Positions 17,820 to 28,540 of a stretch of DNA of 64,000 nucleotides are shown here, piece by piece; position 1 is the first letter of the stretch, and each line of letters opens with the position of its first letter. This DNA is from Gordonia neofelifaecis NRRL B-59395. GTDB lineage: Bacteria; Actinomycetota; Actinomycetes; Mycobacteriales; Mycobacteriaceae. Below the pieces are notes generated by a model. That model saw nothing but the letters and a program-made list of their open reading frames with translations, did no database searches and was not told the DNA's origin. A program made the position numbers and the translations under genes. Location: positions 62,001 to 126,000 of the forward strand of contig NZ_AEUD01000002.1 of assembly GCF_000192435.1 (NCBI RefSeq), in the 5' to 3' direction.

Positions 17820-18274
17820 GCGTTCGGAGAGAGGTAGGGCGGAATGTTGAGGCTGCAGCCGAAGACCTCGCCGATCACCGGCGGCTTCGAAGTGGCGACC
17901 TCTGTGCGTGCACCGACCTGCACGTCGGAACCCGACGGGACGAGTACTTCGCGGCGGCCGACCTCGGAGCCGTCCTTGGCGCGAGCGCGGACGATGCAGA
18001 CGACGGCGTCGCTGGGATCGTTGCGGTTGACGGTGAACTGAACGGCGACGCGGTCGGAGGAGACCAACTCGTACCCGGTCGCCTGACCAGACACGTCCGG
18101 ATCGCCGAACTGCCGGAAGCCGAGGTAGGCGACTCCGATGCCCGCGACGACGACGAGCACGGCGAGTCCGAGGAACCAACGGCGCTTGCTGCTGCGCGAC
18201 CGTTCTGCCGGATAGGTCGCGCGCGGGCCACTGCGCGGCTTCTGCTGGTCGCCGCCCCCGTCTGATGTGCTCAC
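17816..18274 (-). CDS. DUF4307 domain-containing membrane protein
   Basis: A 152-residue protein with a basic N-terminal cytoplasmic tail, one membrane helix ([20 protein letters not shown], residues about 32-51) and an extracytoplasmic beta-rich domain containing two Cys (DAVVCIV and FGCSL) likely disulfide-linked. It matches the mycobacterial Rv1081c family by layout and position, divergent from mca. Function is unknown. GTG 18274 lies about 50 bp from the mca start, so promoters for both genes share that gap. Confidence 0.82.
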   Translation of the reverse strand: MSTSDGGGDQQKPRSGPRATYPAERSRSSKRRWFLGLAVLVVVAGIGVAYLGFRQFGDPDVSGQATGYELVSSDRVAVQFTVNRNDPSDAVVCIVRARAKDGSEVGRREVLVPSGSDVQVGARTEVATSKPPVIGEVFGCSLNIPPYLSPNA

Positions 18275-18323
18275 GCGTCAATACCTACCATGTTCTATAG
18301 AAGCTGAGCGAAGGTGAGGAAGC

Positions 18324-19205
18324 GTGACCGAACGCGCGAACGGGCTGCGACTCATGGCGGTGCACGCCCATCCGGACGACGAGTCGAGCAAAGCGGCGGC
18401 GACCCTGGCCAAATACGCTGCTGAGGGGCACGACGTCATGGTCGTCACCCTCACGGGCGGTGAGCGCGGCGACATCCTGAATCCCGCGATGGACCGGCCC
18501 GGCGTGATGGAGAACATCACGCAGGTTCGGCGCGACGAGATGGCCGCGGCGGCCAAGGCACTCGGTGTTCAGCATCACTGGCTCGGGTTCGTCGACTCCG
18601 GGCTGCCCGAGGGCGACCCGCTGCCGCCGCTGCCGGAGGGCTGCTTCGCGCTGGTTCCGCTGGAGGAGGCCAATGAGCGGCTGGTGAAGGTGATCCGCGA
18701 ATTCCGTCCGCACGTGATCATCACGTACGACGAGAACGGCGGCTATCCGCACCCCGACCACATCAAATGCCACGAGGTCTCGATGGCGGCGTGGGAGTCG
18801 TCGGGCGACCCCGAGGCGTTCCCCGACGCCGGCGAGCCGTGGACGCCGCTGAAGATCTACTACACGCACGGCTTCATCCGTGACCGGATCCTGGCGTTCT
18901 CCGAGGAGTTCGAGAAGGCCGGCCAGGAGAATCCTTTCCAGGAGTGGCTCAACAAGTGGCGCCGTAATCAGGGCGACATGATGGGCCGCGTCACCACGCA
19001 GGTGGAGTGCGGCGACTACTTCACCCAGCGCGACGACGCCCTCCGCGCGCACGCCACGCAGATCGATCCCAACGGCTTCTTCTTCGCTGTGCCCCTCGAG
19101 TGGCAGCAGCGTCTGTGGCCGACCGAGGAGTTCGAGTTGGCGCACACTCGGGTCCACACGGACCTCCCCGAGAACGACCTCTTCGCCGGAATCGAGCAGC
19201 AATGA
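18324..19205 (+). CDS. mca: Mycothiol S-conjugate amidase Mca
   Basis: A 293-residue zinc amidase that cleaves mycothiol-toxin conjugates to a mercapturic acid and GlcN-Ins, part of thiol-based detoxification. The zinc site begins with VHAHPDDES (His16, Asp19) and continues with YPHPDH near residue 140; [11 protein letters not shown] is the Mca/MshB signature. It is cytoplasmic. GTG 18324 is preceded by GAGGAAG. Its stop overlaps the start of the next small membrane protein (ATGA), the same arrangement as Rv1082-Rv1083. Presence of Mca marks a mycothiol-making actinobacterium. Confidence 0.95.
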   Translation: MTERANGLRLMAVHAHPDDESSKAAATLAKYAAEGHDVMVVTLTGGERGDILNPAMDRPGVMENITQVRRDEMAAAAKALGVQHHWLGFVDSGLPEGDPLPPLPEGCFALVPLEEANERLVKVIREFRPHVIITYDENGGYPHPDHIKCHEVSMAAWESSGDPEAFPDAGEPWTPLKIYYTHGFIRDRILAFSEEFEKAGQENPFQEWLNKWRRNQGDMMGRVTTQVECGDYFTQRDDALRAHATQIDPNGFFFAVPLEWQQRLWPTEEFELAHTRVHTDLPENDLFAGIEQQ

Positions 19206-19531
19206 ACGTCCTGTCCTTGTCCTCCGACGCCGTGATGTTCTTGGCCGACGAGCCGGCGAAAGGGCCCGAGTTCGGCAAGGCGTCGCCGCTCGGTCTGCTG
19301 ATCATCTTGCTGTTGCTGGTCGCGGTGTTCCTGCTGATCCGGTCGATGAACAAGCAACTGCGCAAGCTGCCCGACAGCTTCGACGCCGACAACCCCGCGG
19401 CGGACCAGGCCTTCGACGACGGCACGGATCGGGTGGACGATGAGCCGAACCCGGACTCGCCGCAGACCGGCAGTGAGAACGGCGCCGGTGAGGGGAGCCA
19501 GGACGACGGGGGATCGGCGGACCGCACGTAG
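19202..19531 (+). CDS. Single-pass membrane protein, Rv1083-like
   Basis: A 109-residue protein with a short extracytoplasmic N-terminus, one helix ([17 protein letters not shown], residues about 30-46) and a long, strongly acidic cytoplasmic tail rich in Asp, Gly and Glu. Its ATG overlaps the mca stop by four bases (ATGA), and it precedes the YyaL-like gene. Conservation of this trio across mycolata suggests a common role with mca, but function is unknown. Confidence 0.78.
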   Translation: MNVLSLSSDAVMFLADEPAKGPEFGKASPLGLLIILLLLVAVFLLIRSMNKQLRKLPDSFDADNPAADQAFDDGTDRVDDEPNPDSPQTGSENGAGEGSQDDGGSADRT

Positions 19532-19574
19532 CGGTAGCCGCGACGGCCGGGCGGGCTGAGGCAGGATGGAAGTC

Positions 19575-21566
<1,992 letters not shown>

Positions 21567-21601
21567 ATCCCTTGCGCGGTGACCGATGCCTGTCGGTTCG
21601 T

Positions 21602-21673
21602 GCACAAGGTTGACCGCTCAGCGACGTCGGACTCCTCAGCGGCCCTCTCGGGCCTGAGCGGTCAACCTTGTGC
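21602..21673. repeat. Inverted-repeat element A (family of three)
   Basis: Perfect 20-bp terminal arms (21602-21621 and 21654-21673) around a 32-nt loop. The arms contain the core TTGACCGCTCAG shared with elements near 39.72 and 40.70 kb. It lies 35 bp after the YyaL-like gene and probably terminates its transcript. The remaining 200 bp up to the next gene hold no convincing gene; a minus-strand frame of about 31 codons ending with a stop inside the element looks protein-like but is unproven. Confidence 0.65.
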
Positions 21674-21877
21674 GCGTCGCGGGATCCATCGGTGGAGGTC
21701 GGGGCCATTCGGGCCGGGACCGAACAGTCTCGGATCGGCACGCGGTGCGCCGACCACGATTCCGTGACACCCGCGGGATCGAGAGTCGATCGATTGATCC
21801 AGTTCACTTAGAGTCCGAGACGCTGTGCAGCAGCGCGTCGCGGGGGCGCGCTCCACGGCCTGTTTCGGAGGTGCGAA

Positions 21878-23671
21878 GTGGCAGAGGGCGAGAACCCAGG
21901 ATCGGACCTCGGGCGGCGGCAGGTACTCGTCGGCGGTGGGCTGATGGCGGCCGGTCTGATGGCCGGGTCGCTCGCGGGAGAGGCCGGCGCGGCACCGCGA
22001 CAGGACGCCGACGTGATCGTCGTCGGACACGGGCTGTCCGGGCTGGTCGCGGCCACCGAACTGGCCGCGGCGGGCCGCCGGGTCATCGTCGTCGATCAGG
22101 AGTCGCGTCAGAACCTGGGAGGTCAGGCGCACTGGTCGCTCGGCGGGCTGTTCTTCGTCGACTCCCCGGAGCAGCGTCAGTGCCAGATCCGGGATTCGGT
22201 GGAGCTCGCGCGTTCGGACTGGTTCGGGACCGCGGGCTTCGACCGTCGGCCGCACGACCGGCTCGGCGAGGATTTCTGGGCGCGACAGTGGGCCGAGCAC
22301 TACATCGACTTCGCCGCAGGCGAGAAGCGTCGCTGGCTCGAGCGGATGGGCGTCAGGTGGGTTCCCGTGGTCGGCTGGGCCGAACGCGGCGGCGATTCCG
22401 CGTCAGGGACCGGAAACTCGGTGCCGCGTTTTCACATGACCCTCGGCACCGGCCCCGGAGTGGTCGAGCCGTTCCGGAACAAGGCGCTCGACGCCGAGCG
22501 GCGTCGTCGTATCTCCTTCCGGTTCCGGCACCGCGTCGACGAGATCGTCACCTCGGGCGGTCGGGTGGTCGGGATTCGGGGCAAGCGGCTCGCCGAGTCG
22601 AACGCTCCGCGGGGTGTCGCGTCGTCGCGGAGAGTCGTCGGCGACTTCGAGCTGCGCGCACCCGTCACGATCGTCGCGTCGGGCGGGATCGGTGCCAACC
22701 ATGACCTGATCCGTGCCAACTGGCCGTCGAACCTCGGGACACCGCCCAAGACGATGGTGACCGGAGTGCCCGCCTACGTCGACGGACGGATGCTCGGAAT
22801 CACCGAGTCCGCGGGTGGGCGACTGGTCAACCGCGACCGCATGTGGCACTACACCGAAGGCCTGGCGAACCACAGCTCGATCTGGCCCGACCACGGCATC
22901 CGGGTGCTGGCCGCGCCGTCGTCGATGTGGTTCGACGCTCGCGGACGCCGGTTCGGGAGCCCGGCGATCCCCAGCTACGACACCATGGCGACTCTCGAGA
23001 TGATCAAGCGGACCGGGTACGACTACTCGTGGTTCGTGCTGAACAAGCGGATCATCGCCAAGGAGTTCATCCTGTCGGGATCGGAGCAGAACCCGGAGCT
23101 CACCCGCAAGGATCTGGCTGCATACCTGGCCCGGCGCGCCCTGGACGACGTCCCCGTGCCGGTGCAGAAGTTCATCGACAAGGGTGCCGACGTGGTCACG
23201 GCACGGACGGTCGACGACCTCGCGCGCAAGATGAACCGGCTCGCGCGCAACGATCTGATCGACGCGGGGCTGCTGCGCAAGCAGATCGCCGACCGAGATC
23301 GGCAGATCGACAACCCGTTCACCAAGGACGCACAGGTGATGGGCATCCACAATTCGCGGAACTACCTGGGGGACAACATCGTCCGCACGGTCGAGCCGCA
23401 CCGGATCCTGGATCCGGCGGCCGGCCCGCTGATCGCGGTCCGAATGAACATCCTGACTCGCAAGACTCTCGGCGGTCTACAGACCAACCTGGCGGGTCAA
23501 GTGATGAACGACGGCGGAGGCGTGGTTCCGGGGCTGTACGCCGCGGGTGAGGCGTCCGGTTTCGGCGGCGGAGGCGTGCACGGCTACCGGGCGCTGGAGG
23601 GCACGTTCCTCGGTGGATGTCTGTACTCGGGACGGGTGGCGGGACGCGCGGCCGCACGCGCCACGGCCTGA
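21878..23671 (+). CDS. FAD-binding dehydrogenase, KsdD/fumarate-reductase-flavoprotein type, Tat-exported
   Basis: A 597-residue flavoprotein. The N-terminus has a twin-arginine signal (GRRQVLVGGGLMAAGLMAG, cleaved near residue 40), indicating export folded with its FAD. The dinucleotide fold follows with DVIVVGHGLSGLVAATELA at about 45-64. Near the C-terminus GLYAAGEASGFGGGGVHGYR is the second FAD contact. The family includes 3-ketosteroid dehydrogenases and fumarate-reductase-like enzymes; mycobacterial homologues are simply called FAD-binding dehydrogenase. Substrate is not readable. GTG 21878 has CGGAGGTG 6-12 nt upstream. Confidence 0.85.
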   Translation: MAEGENPGSDLGRRQVLVGGGLMAAGLMAGSLAGEAGAAPRQDADVIVVGHGLSGLVAATELAAAGRRVIVVDQESRQNLGGQAHWSLGGLFFVDSPEQRQCQIRDSVELARSDWFGTAGFDRRPHDRLGEDFWARQWAEHYIDFAAGEKRRWLERMGVRWVPVVGWAERGGDSASGTGNSVPRFHMTLGTGPGVVEPFRNKALDAERRRRISFRFRHRVDEIVTSGGRVVGIRGKRLAESNAPRGVASSRRVVGDFELRAPVTIVASGGIGANHDLIRANWPSNLGTPPKTMVTGVPAYVDGRMLGITESAGGRLVNRDRMWHYTEGLANHSSIWPDHGIRVLAAPSSMWFDARGRRFGSPAIPSYDTMATLEMIKRTGYDYSWFVLNKRIIAKEFILSGSEQNPELTRKDLAAYLARRALDDVPVPVQKFIDKGADVVTARTVDDLARKMNRLARNDLIDAGLLRKQIADRDRQIDNPFTKDAQVMGIHNSRNYLGDNIVRTVEPHRILDPAAGPLIAVRMNILTRKTLGGLQTNLAGQVMNDGGGVVPGLYAAGEASGFGGGGVHGYRALEGTFLGGCLYSGRVAGRAAARATA

Positions 23672-23689
23672 ATCGAGCTGGTGTCCGGT

Positions 23690-23720
23690 TTGGCGAGTAC
23701 GAGCTCGGCTGTGCTAGCCT
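23690..23720 (+). promoter_or_regulatory. aroG promoter
   Basis: TTGGCG (23690-23695) and TAGCCT (23715-23720) are separated by 19 bp. The expected start of transcription, near 23727, is practically at the first codon of the leader peptide. Confidence 0.5.
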
Positions 23721-23730
23721 CGGTCCTGTG

Positions 23731-23796
23731 ATGCAGTCAGCACGCTATTGGCGTTTCTTTATCAAGGCTCCGGGTGGGGCCGAGATGAAGCGATAG
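23731..23796 (+). CDS. aroG leader peptide
   Basis: A 21-residue open frame with the run YWRFF at codons 6-10 and a TAG stop at 23794. Consecutive Tyr, Trp and Phe codons in front of DAHP synthase are the signature of ribosome-mediated attenuation, in which stalling at aromatic codons changes downstream RNA folding. A GTG immediately 5' (23728) could also start it. The peptide itself needs no further function. Confidence 0.8.
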   Translation: MQSARYWRFFIKAPGGAEMKR

Positions 23797-23853
23797 CGCG
23801 CGCACGCATCAAACCTTCCCGGAGCCTGAGCAGTGACCTGTCGGTCACTGCTC
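23765..23853 (+). promoter_or_regulatory. aroG transcription attenuator
   Basis: Two RNA stems follow the aromatic codons. A 10-bp stem pairs 23765-23774 (codons just after YWRFF) with 23818-23827. Directly adjacent is an 11-bp perfect terminator stem (23828-23838 with 23843-23853, TGTC loop) followed by TCGTCGTTT. A ribosome stalled at codons 6-10 would cover the first arm. The exact antiterminator partner was not worked out. Confidence 0.75.
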
Positions 23854-23947
23854 TCGTCGTTTCGGGAATCATTTCAGCGCCCCAGGCGTAGTTCCGGAAG
23901 CGGCGGACCAGCACCGATTTCGCGGATGACACCTGAAAGGCATTCCC

Positions 23948-25027
23948 TTGACTATCACCACCGGCACCAGCGCGACCCAGAGCTCGACCTCTGATCGGCG
24001 GGTGACCGCGTTCTCGCCGATCCCGTCGCCGGAGGCGTTGCGCACCGAACTTCCGCTGACCGCGCGTCGCGCCGAGATGGTGCAGCGCGACCGCGAGGAG
24101 ATCGCCGCGATCCTCGCCGGACAGGACGACCGGATGATCGTCGTGGTCGGTCCCTGCTCGGTTCACGACCCGGTGGCCGCGCTCGACTACGCGCGACGCC
24201 TCGCGCCGCTGGCCAAGGAGTACAGCGACTCGCTCAAGATCGTGATGCGGGTGTACTTCGAGAAGCCGCGCACCACCGTCGGATGGAAGGGCCTGATCAA
24301 CGATCCGGGCATGGACGGCTCGTTCGACGTGGAACGCGGATTGCGGACGGCACGTGCCCTGCTGCTCGACGTGATCGACCTCGGCCTGCCGGTGGGCTGC
24401 GAGTTCCTCGAGCCGACCAGCCCGCAGTACATCGCGGACACGGTCGCGTGGGGCGCGATCGGCGCCCGCACCACCGAGTCCCAGGTGCACCGCCAGCTGG
24501 TGTCCGGTCTGTCGATGCCCGTCGGCTTCAAGAACGGCACCGACGGCAACGTCCAGGTGGCGATCGACGGCGTGAAGGCGGCTGCGGCCGAGCACGTCTT
24601 CTTCGGAGTCGACGACTTCGGTCGTGGCGCCGTGGTGCACACCTCGGGCAACGAGGACTGCCACATCATCCTGCGTGGTGGCACCCCGGGGCCGAACTAC
24701 GACGTGCAGTCGGTGCACGCCGCGGCCGAGACGCTCACGAAGGCCGGGCTGTCTCCGAAGGTGATGGTCGACTGCTCGCACGCGAACTCGGGCAAGGACC
24801 ACGAGCGGCAGGCGGAGGTCGCGGTGGAGGTCGCCGAGATGTTCGCCGCCGCTCGCCGTGACGGCGAGGGGCCGATCCTGTCGGGCGTGATGCTCGAGAG
24901 CTTCCTGGTGCCCGGGGCGCAGCCGCTCGGCGGCGATCTGGTCTACGGTCAGTCGGTCACCGACAAGTGCATGGGCTGGGACGCCTCGGCATCGGTGCTC
25001 GCCGCGCTGGCCCGCGCCGCGCGATAG
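23948..25027 (+). CDS. aroG: 3-deoxy-7-phosphoheptulonate synthase, class I
   Basis: A 359-residue DAHP synthase of the E. coli AroF/G/H type (class I alpha), catalysing the first shikimate-pathway step from phosphoenolpyruvate and erythrose 4-phosphate. Visible motifs are VVGPCSVHD (metal-binding Cys), KPRTTVGWKGLINDP (substrate binding) and GNEDCHIILRGG; the metal-binding VDCSHANSGKD lies near residue 275. It differs from the class II enzyme of M. tuberculosis. The start is TTG 23948 with GAAAGG at 23935-23940. The leader upstream indicates control by aromatic amino acid supply, in addition to any allosteric control. Confidence 0.93.
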   Translation: MTITTGTSATQSSTSDRRVTAFSPIPSPEALRTELPLTARRAEMVQRDREEIAAILAGQDDRMIVVVGPCSVHDPVAALDYARRLAPLAKEYSDSLKIVMRVYFEKPRTTVGWKGLINDPGMDGSFDVERGLRTARALLLDVIDLGLPVGCEFLEPTSPQYIADTVAWGAIGARTTESQVHRQLVSGLSMPVGFKNGTDGNVQVAIDGVKAAAAEHVFFGVDDFGRGAVVHTSGNEDCHIILRGGTPGPNYDVQSVHAAAETLTKAGLSPKVMVDCSHANSGKDHERQAEVAVEVAEMFAAARRDGEGPILSGVMLESFLVPGAQPLGGDLVYGQSVTDKCMGWDASASVLAALARAAR

Positions 25028-25051
25028 GGCGCGTCAGGGCTGCGGGATCGG

Positions 25052-26365
25052 CTAACCGCCAGGCCCGATGGTCACCTCCGCAGCGACGCGCTCGCCGGAC
25101 TGGATGGCGCCCTCGACGTAACCGGCGTGCTCGGTCGCACGCTCGGTACCCGCCCAGTGGATGCGGCCCGATGGCGTCGTGGCGATGGGGAAGCAACCCT
25201 CATCGGCACCGGGTTCGGGTAGCGCCGAGTAACCTCCCCCCGCGAAAGCATCATTGTGCCAAGACTTCTCGTGCCAATCGACAGGTGAGAGCACCTTGCG
25301 GCCGGCATATGGAACGAGTTGTTCGAGGAGCGTGCGCTGCCGGTCAGCGGCGTCGAGATCGTCGAGTGTCCGCGCGTCCGGGCCGCCGACCAACAGACAC
25401 AGGTGCCCCGGCCCGCCTGGCGGGGAGGTGTCGAACACCGCCACGCCGGGGTCGCCGAGGAGAAGGGCTTCGATGTCGCCTTCGGAGCGCCAGAACGGAG
25501 CGTCGTAGACAGCGAACGCCTTGTACACCGAACCCATGTACGTGTTGTTCTGGAGCCGCGACTCGTGCGACGGGAGTGGTGGATCGAAGAGAACCTCCCG
25601 CAGCATCGGCGGCGGTACCGTCACGATCGCATGCTCGGCGAGCACCGCGCCTGTCGCCGTCTCGACCGCCACACCGTCGTCGTCCCGGCGGATCGCGGTG
25701 ACTCTGCTGTTCAGGCGGACGTGGCTGCCGAGATCGGCGGCGAGCCGGGTCGGCAGCTCTGCGGCGCTCTCGACGATCAGACCGTCCTGAGCGCCACCGC
25801 GCGTCTGCATCATTCCGGTCAGACCGCCTTGGAATCGGATGATCGATCCGAACGCCTGCATCGACAATCGGTCCGCGTCGGCGCACGTGGTCACCGCGAC
25901 CAACAGGTGGAGCAGGCGGCGTGCGCGACGGTTGGGGACTCTGCCGATCCAACTCCGGACGGTGGTAGACGATCGCGGTGTCGGCAGCCGTGACAGCACC
26001 TCGATTCCCACCAGCGCACTGCTCGCGACGAGCATGGTGAGCGAGAGATTCGAGATGCGACGCCGGCCGTCCCCGATGATCGGCGCCTTCGGCGTGTGCA
26101 TGGGAAACCGAGTCGCGCCGAGTTCGTCGGCGAGCGCCTTGAAGCGGTAGTGGTCCGCACCGATCCACTGACCACCGAGGTCGAGACGGGAGCCGAGGCT
26201 CGACGTCGCCGTCATCAGCCGGCCACCGACGCGGTCCGCGGCCTCCAGGACTACGACGTCGGCGCCGCGTCGCCGAAGGTCGCGCGCGGCGATCAGGCCC
26301 GATACTCCCGCGCCGATGATCACGACGTCGGTCCGTGCGCTGTCGGCCATCACGGCGTCCGTCAC
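25052..26365 (-). CDS. Flavin monoamine oxidase family protein (second of pair)
   Basis: A 437-residue FAD-dependent amine oxidase. The N-terminal dinucleotide motif is VVIIGAGVSGLIAARDLRRR, followed by the GG-motif RVGGRL and DLGGQWIG; the C-terminal FAD contact is IHWAGTERATEHAGYVEGAI. These enzymes oxidise primary or polyamines to aldehydes with hydrogen peroxide. GTG 26365 overlaps the TGA of the upstream paralogue (GTGA), so it was chosen over ATG 26350. It shares an operon with the other oxidase and a TetR gene, suggesting one inducible amine-use pathway with two substrate ranges. Confidence 0.85.
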   Translation of the reverse strand: MTDAVMADSARTDVVIIGAGVSGLIAARDLRRRGADVVVLEAADRVGGRLMTATSSLGSRLDLGGQWIGADHYRFKALADELGATRFPMHTPKAPIIGDGRRRISNLSLTMLVASSALVGIEVLSRLPTPRSSTTVRSWIGRVPNRRARRLLHLLVAVTTCADADRLSMQAFGSIIRFQGGLTGMMQTRGGAQDGLIVESAAELPTRLAADLGSHVRLNSRVTAIRRDDDGVAVETATGAVLAEHAIVTVPPPMLREVLFDPPLPSHESRLQNNTYMGSVYKAFAVYDAPFWRSEGDIEALLLGDPGVAVFDTSPPGGPGHLCLLVGGPDARTLDDLDAADRQRTLLEQLVPYAGRKVLSPVDWHEKSWHNDAFAGGGYSALPEPGADEGCFPIATTPSGRIHWAGTERATEHAGYVEGAIQSGERVAAEVTIGPGG

Positions 26366-27714
26366 CGGGCGTCGTCGAGGATCGCGGCGGCCGCCCGGTA
26401 TCCGGAACGGACCGCGCCGTCCATGTAGCCGTTCCAGACGTCGGAGGTCTCGGCTCCGGCCCAGTGGATCCGCCCGACGGGCGCTGAGACGGACTTGCCG
26501 TACTGAGTCCACACGCCGGCACCGAGGCGACCGCCGTAGCACCCGCGCGTGAACTCCTCGGCGGTCCAGTCCTGTTCGATGATGTCGAAGGGTTCGGCCG
26601 CCTGTGGACCGAAGTACTTGACGAGTGCGTCGACGATGAGCTTCTTGCGTTCGTCGACTGTCTTCTCGGCCGCGGTGCGGGCGTGTCTGCCTTCGAGGAA
26701 TCCGACGAGCACGCCGCACGATCCGTCTGCGGGCGAGTTGTCGAGGACGATGTTGAAGTCATCGTCCATGCTCATCACCAGGCCGCAGAGTCCGTCTTCC
26801 CGCCAGAAGGGCGTCCGGTAGCCGACGTTGAATTTGATCACCGAACCCGCTGGGAATTGCTGGGTCAGGGCGTCGCGCGATGCGGGCATCGGAGGCGAGT
26901 ACCGGAGCCTGCCCGCCAGCGTCTGCGGGATCGCGACGACGACGTGGTCCGCGGCGATCGCGCCGTCCTCGTGCTTCACGACGACGCCGGACTCGTCCTG
27001 GGAGATTCCGGTGACGACAGTGTTGAGCATCACTGTGCCGGCGTCGAGCGCGGCGGCCATCCGCTCCGAGATCTGGTGGGTGCCGCCGACGACACGTGAT
27101 TCCTGGGCTCCAGCGGTGGTCGACAGAAGCAGTTCCAGACTCGTTCCGGACTTCACATAGAAGAGGAAGTGCAGCAGCGACATCTCGGGTGATTCGGCCG
27201 AGAACAATGCGGGCACGACGAGCCGGAAGAACCCGAGGGCGGTCTGGTTGGCCGTCTGTCCGACGAGCCATTGGTCGAGGGTCTGGCGATCGAGATCGGT
27301 CGCAGCGGCCGTGGTCCACGGCTGGGGCAGGTCGATGGTCTCGGCGAGTTCGCTGATCGAGGCCCAGATGCGACCGACTTCGGCGAGGTCGTTGTCGTCG
27401 AGCCCGAAGGTCTCGTCGGAGTAGCGGTGGATCGCGCCGCCGTGGACGGTGATGGCGTCGCCGTCGTCATACGTCGTGAAGGTCTCGAGACCGAGTTCAT
27501 CGATCAGCGCGAGGATCACGTCCTGCGTCGGTCCGACCCACTGGCCGCCCATCTCGACCGGAACTCCGTTGCTGAGCACGCCACCCAGATTGCGTCCCGC
27601 GACGCGGTCACGCGCCTCGAGTACCTTGACCGTCTGCCCGGCCTGGGTGAGTCTGCGTGCCGCGCTGAGTCCGGCGAGTCCGGCGCCGACGATGACGGTG
27701 TCTACACGTTCCAT
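26362..27714 (-). CDS. Flavin monoamine oxidase family protein (first of pair)
   Basis: A 450-residue amine oxidase with the FAD motif TVIVGAGLAGLSAARRL, the loop ARDRVAGRNLGGV and EMGGQWVGPTQ, and the C-terminal RIHWAGAETSDVWNGYMDGAV. It resembles putrescine-oxidase-type enzymes of actinobacteria, though substrate specificity cannot be read from sequence. ATG 27714 is chosen (AGGAGG 11 nt upstream); a TTG at 27723 lies too close to that site. The palindrome at 27741-27754 sits just upstream, between this gene and the TetR gene. Confidence 0.87.
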   Translation of the reverse strand: MERVDTVIVGAGLAGLSAARRLTQAGQTVKVLEARDRVAGRNLGGVLSNGVPVEMGGQWVGPTQDVILALIDELGLETFTTYDDGDAITVHGGAIHRYSDETFGLDDNDLAEVGRIWASISELAETIDLPQPWTTAAATDLDRQTLDQWLVGQTANQTALGFFRLVVPALFSAESPEMSLLHFLFYVKSGTSLELLLSTTAGAQESRVVGGTHQISERMAAALDAGTVMLNTVVTGISQDESGVVVKHEDGAIAADHVVVAIPQTLAGRLRYSPPMPASRDALTQQFPAGSVIKFNVGYRTPFWREDGLCGLVMSMDDDFNIVLDNSPADGSCGVLVGFLEGRHARTAAEKTVDERKKLIVDALVKYFGPQAAEPFDIIEQDWTAEEFTRGCYGGRLGAGVWTQYGKSVSAPVGRIHWAGAETSDVWNGYMDGAVRSGYRAAAAILDDAR

Positions 27715-27740
27715 TGGATGCAATACCTCCTACGACTTTC

Positions 27741-27760
27741 CAGTCATACGACTGACTGAA
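27741..27760. promoter_or_regulatory. Putative TetR operator
   Basis: CAGTCATACGACTG (27741-27754) is a palindrome CAGTC-N4-GACTG and overlaps a second inverted repeat CAGTCA/TGACTG extending to about 27758. It lies in the 98-bp gap between the TetR gene and the first amine oxidase gene, upstream of the latter. Confidence 0.5.
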
Positions 27761-27812
27761 ATGTAGCGTAGGACACACTTCGAAGGGTGCGCAAGGCTTG
27801 AGCGGATTCTGT

Positions 27813-28415
27813 CTAGCGGGGTGCGGGTGCCGCGAGAGTCACGAGCATCTCGATGATCGTGTCCAAGTCGCGGTCCGCGCGTGCCGTGTCCGGATCGCAG
27901 ATGAACTGCAGGATCAGGCCGTCGATGTTCGCGACGATGATTCGTGCGAGTTGGTCGAATGGAATGGCACAGACCTCTCCGGCGCTGTTCGCCGCCGACT
28001 CGCACCAGCGTGCCGTCACCGCCGTGTACGACTCGTACTGCCACCGAGCCAGATCTTCCTGGCCGGGTTCACGAAGGGAGTACGTGGTGAGTTCGTACTG
28101 CATGATCTGCAAGTCGCGATTGCCCGCGAGGGTGGACCAGAATGCGCGGAGTCCGTGGCGGATGGCCGTCGCCACTCCGTCCCCGGTGTGAACCGAATCG
28201 GCGAAGACCTGGCTGATCTCGTCGACGACATCTTCGATCACCTTGCGCAGTAACTCCTCCCGGGTCGGGAAGGCGTACTGGAGGGTGCCGAGAGGAACCT
28301 TCCCCTCGGCGGCGACGGCGCGAAGCGGTGTCTTGGCGACTCCCTCTCGGGACAGCACGCTGCGGGCGGCCGCGACCAACTGCTTTGCGCGGACCGAGGC
28401 TTCGATGCGGGCCAT
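27813..28415 (-). CDS. TetR family regulator of amine oxidase operon
   Basis: A 200-residue repressor. The HTH lies at residues about 10-55 with AARSVLSREGVAKTPLRAVA followed by GTLQYAFPTREELL; the rest is a helical ligand domain of the TetR_C type. ATG 28415 has GAAAGGTG about 7 nt upstream and is preferred to GTG 28424. It is the first gene of a same-strand set with two flavin amine oxidases, and a palindrome lies between it and them, so local regulation by an amine or its aldehyde is the simplest reading. Confidence 0.88.
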   Translation of the reverse strand: MARIEASVRAKQLVAAARSVLSREGVAKTPLRAVAAEGKVPLGTLQYAFPTREELLRKVIEDVVDEISQVFADSVHTGDGVATAIRHGLRAFWSTLAGNRDLQIMQYELTTYSLREPGQEDLARWQYESYTAVTARWCESAANSAGEVCAIPFDQLARIIVANIDGLILQFICDPDTARADRDLDTIIEMLVTLAAPAPR

Positions 28416-28540
28416 CCGAGTCACCTTTCGCCCGATTCCGGTGGACGGAGAATCAGCCTACTTGGGACGGTCGTACGGGCGATCAGCTCGGGCTCGGGCT
28501 TGCCGAGCAGCCATCACGGCGGCTCGACAAGCCCGGCTCG

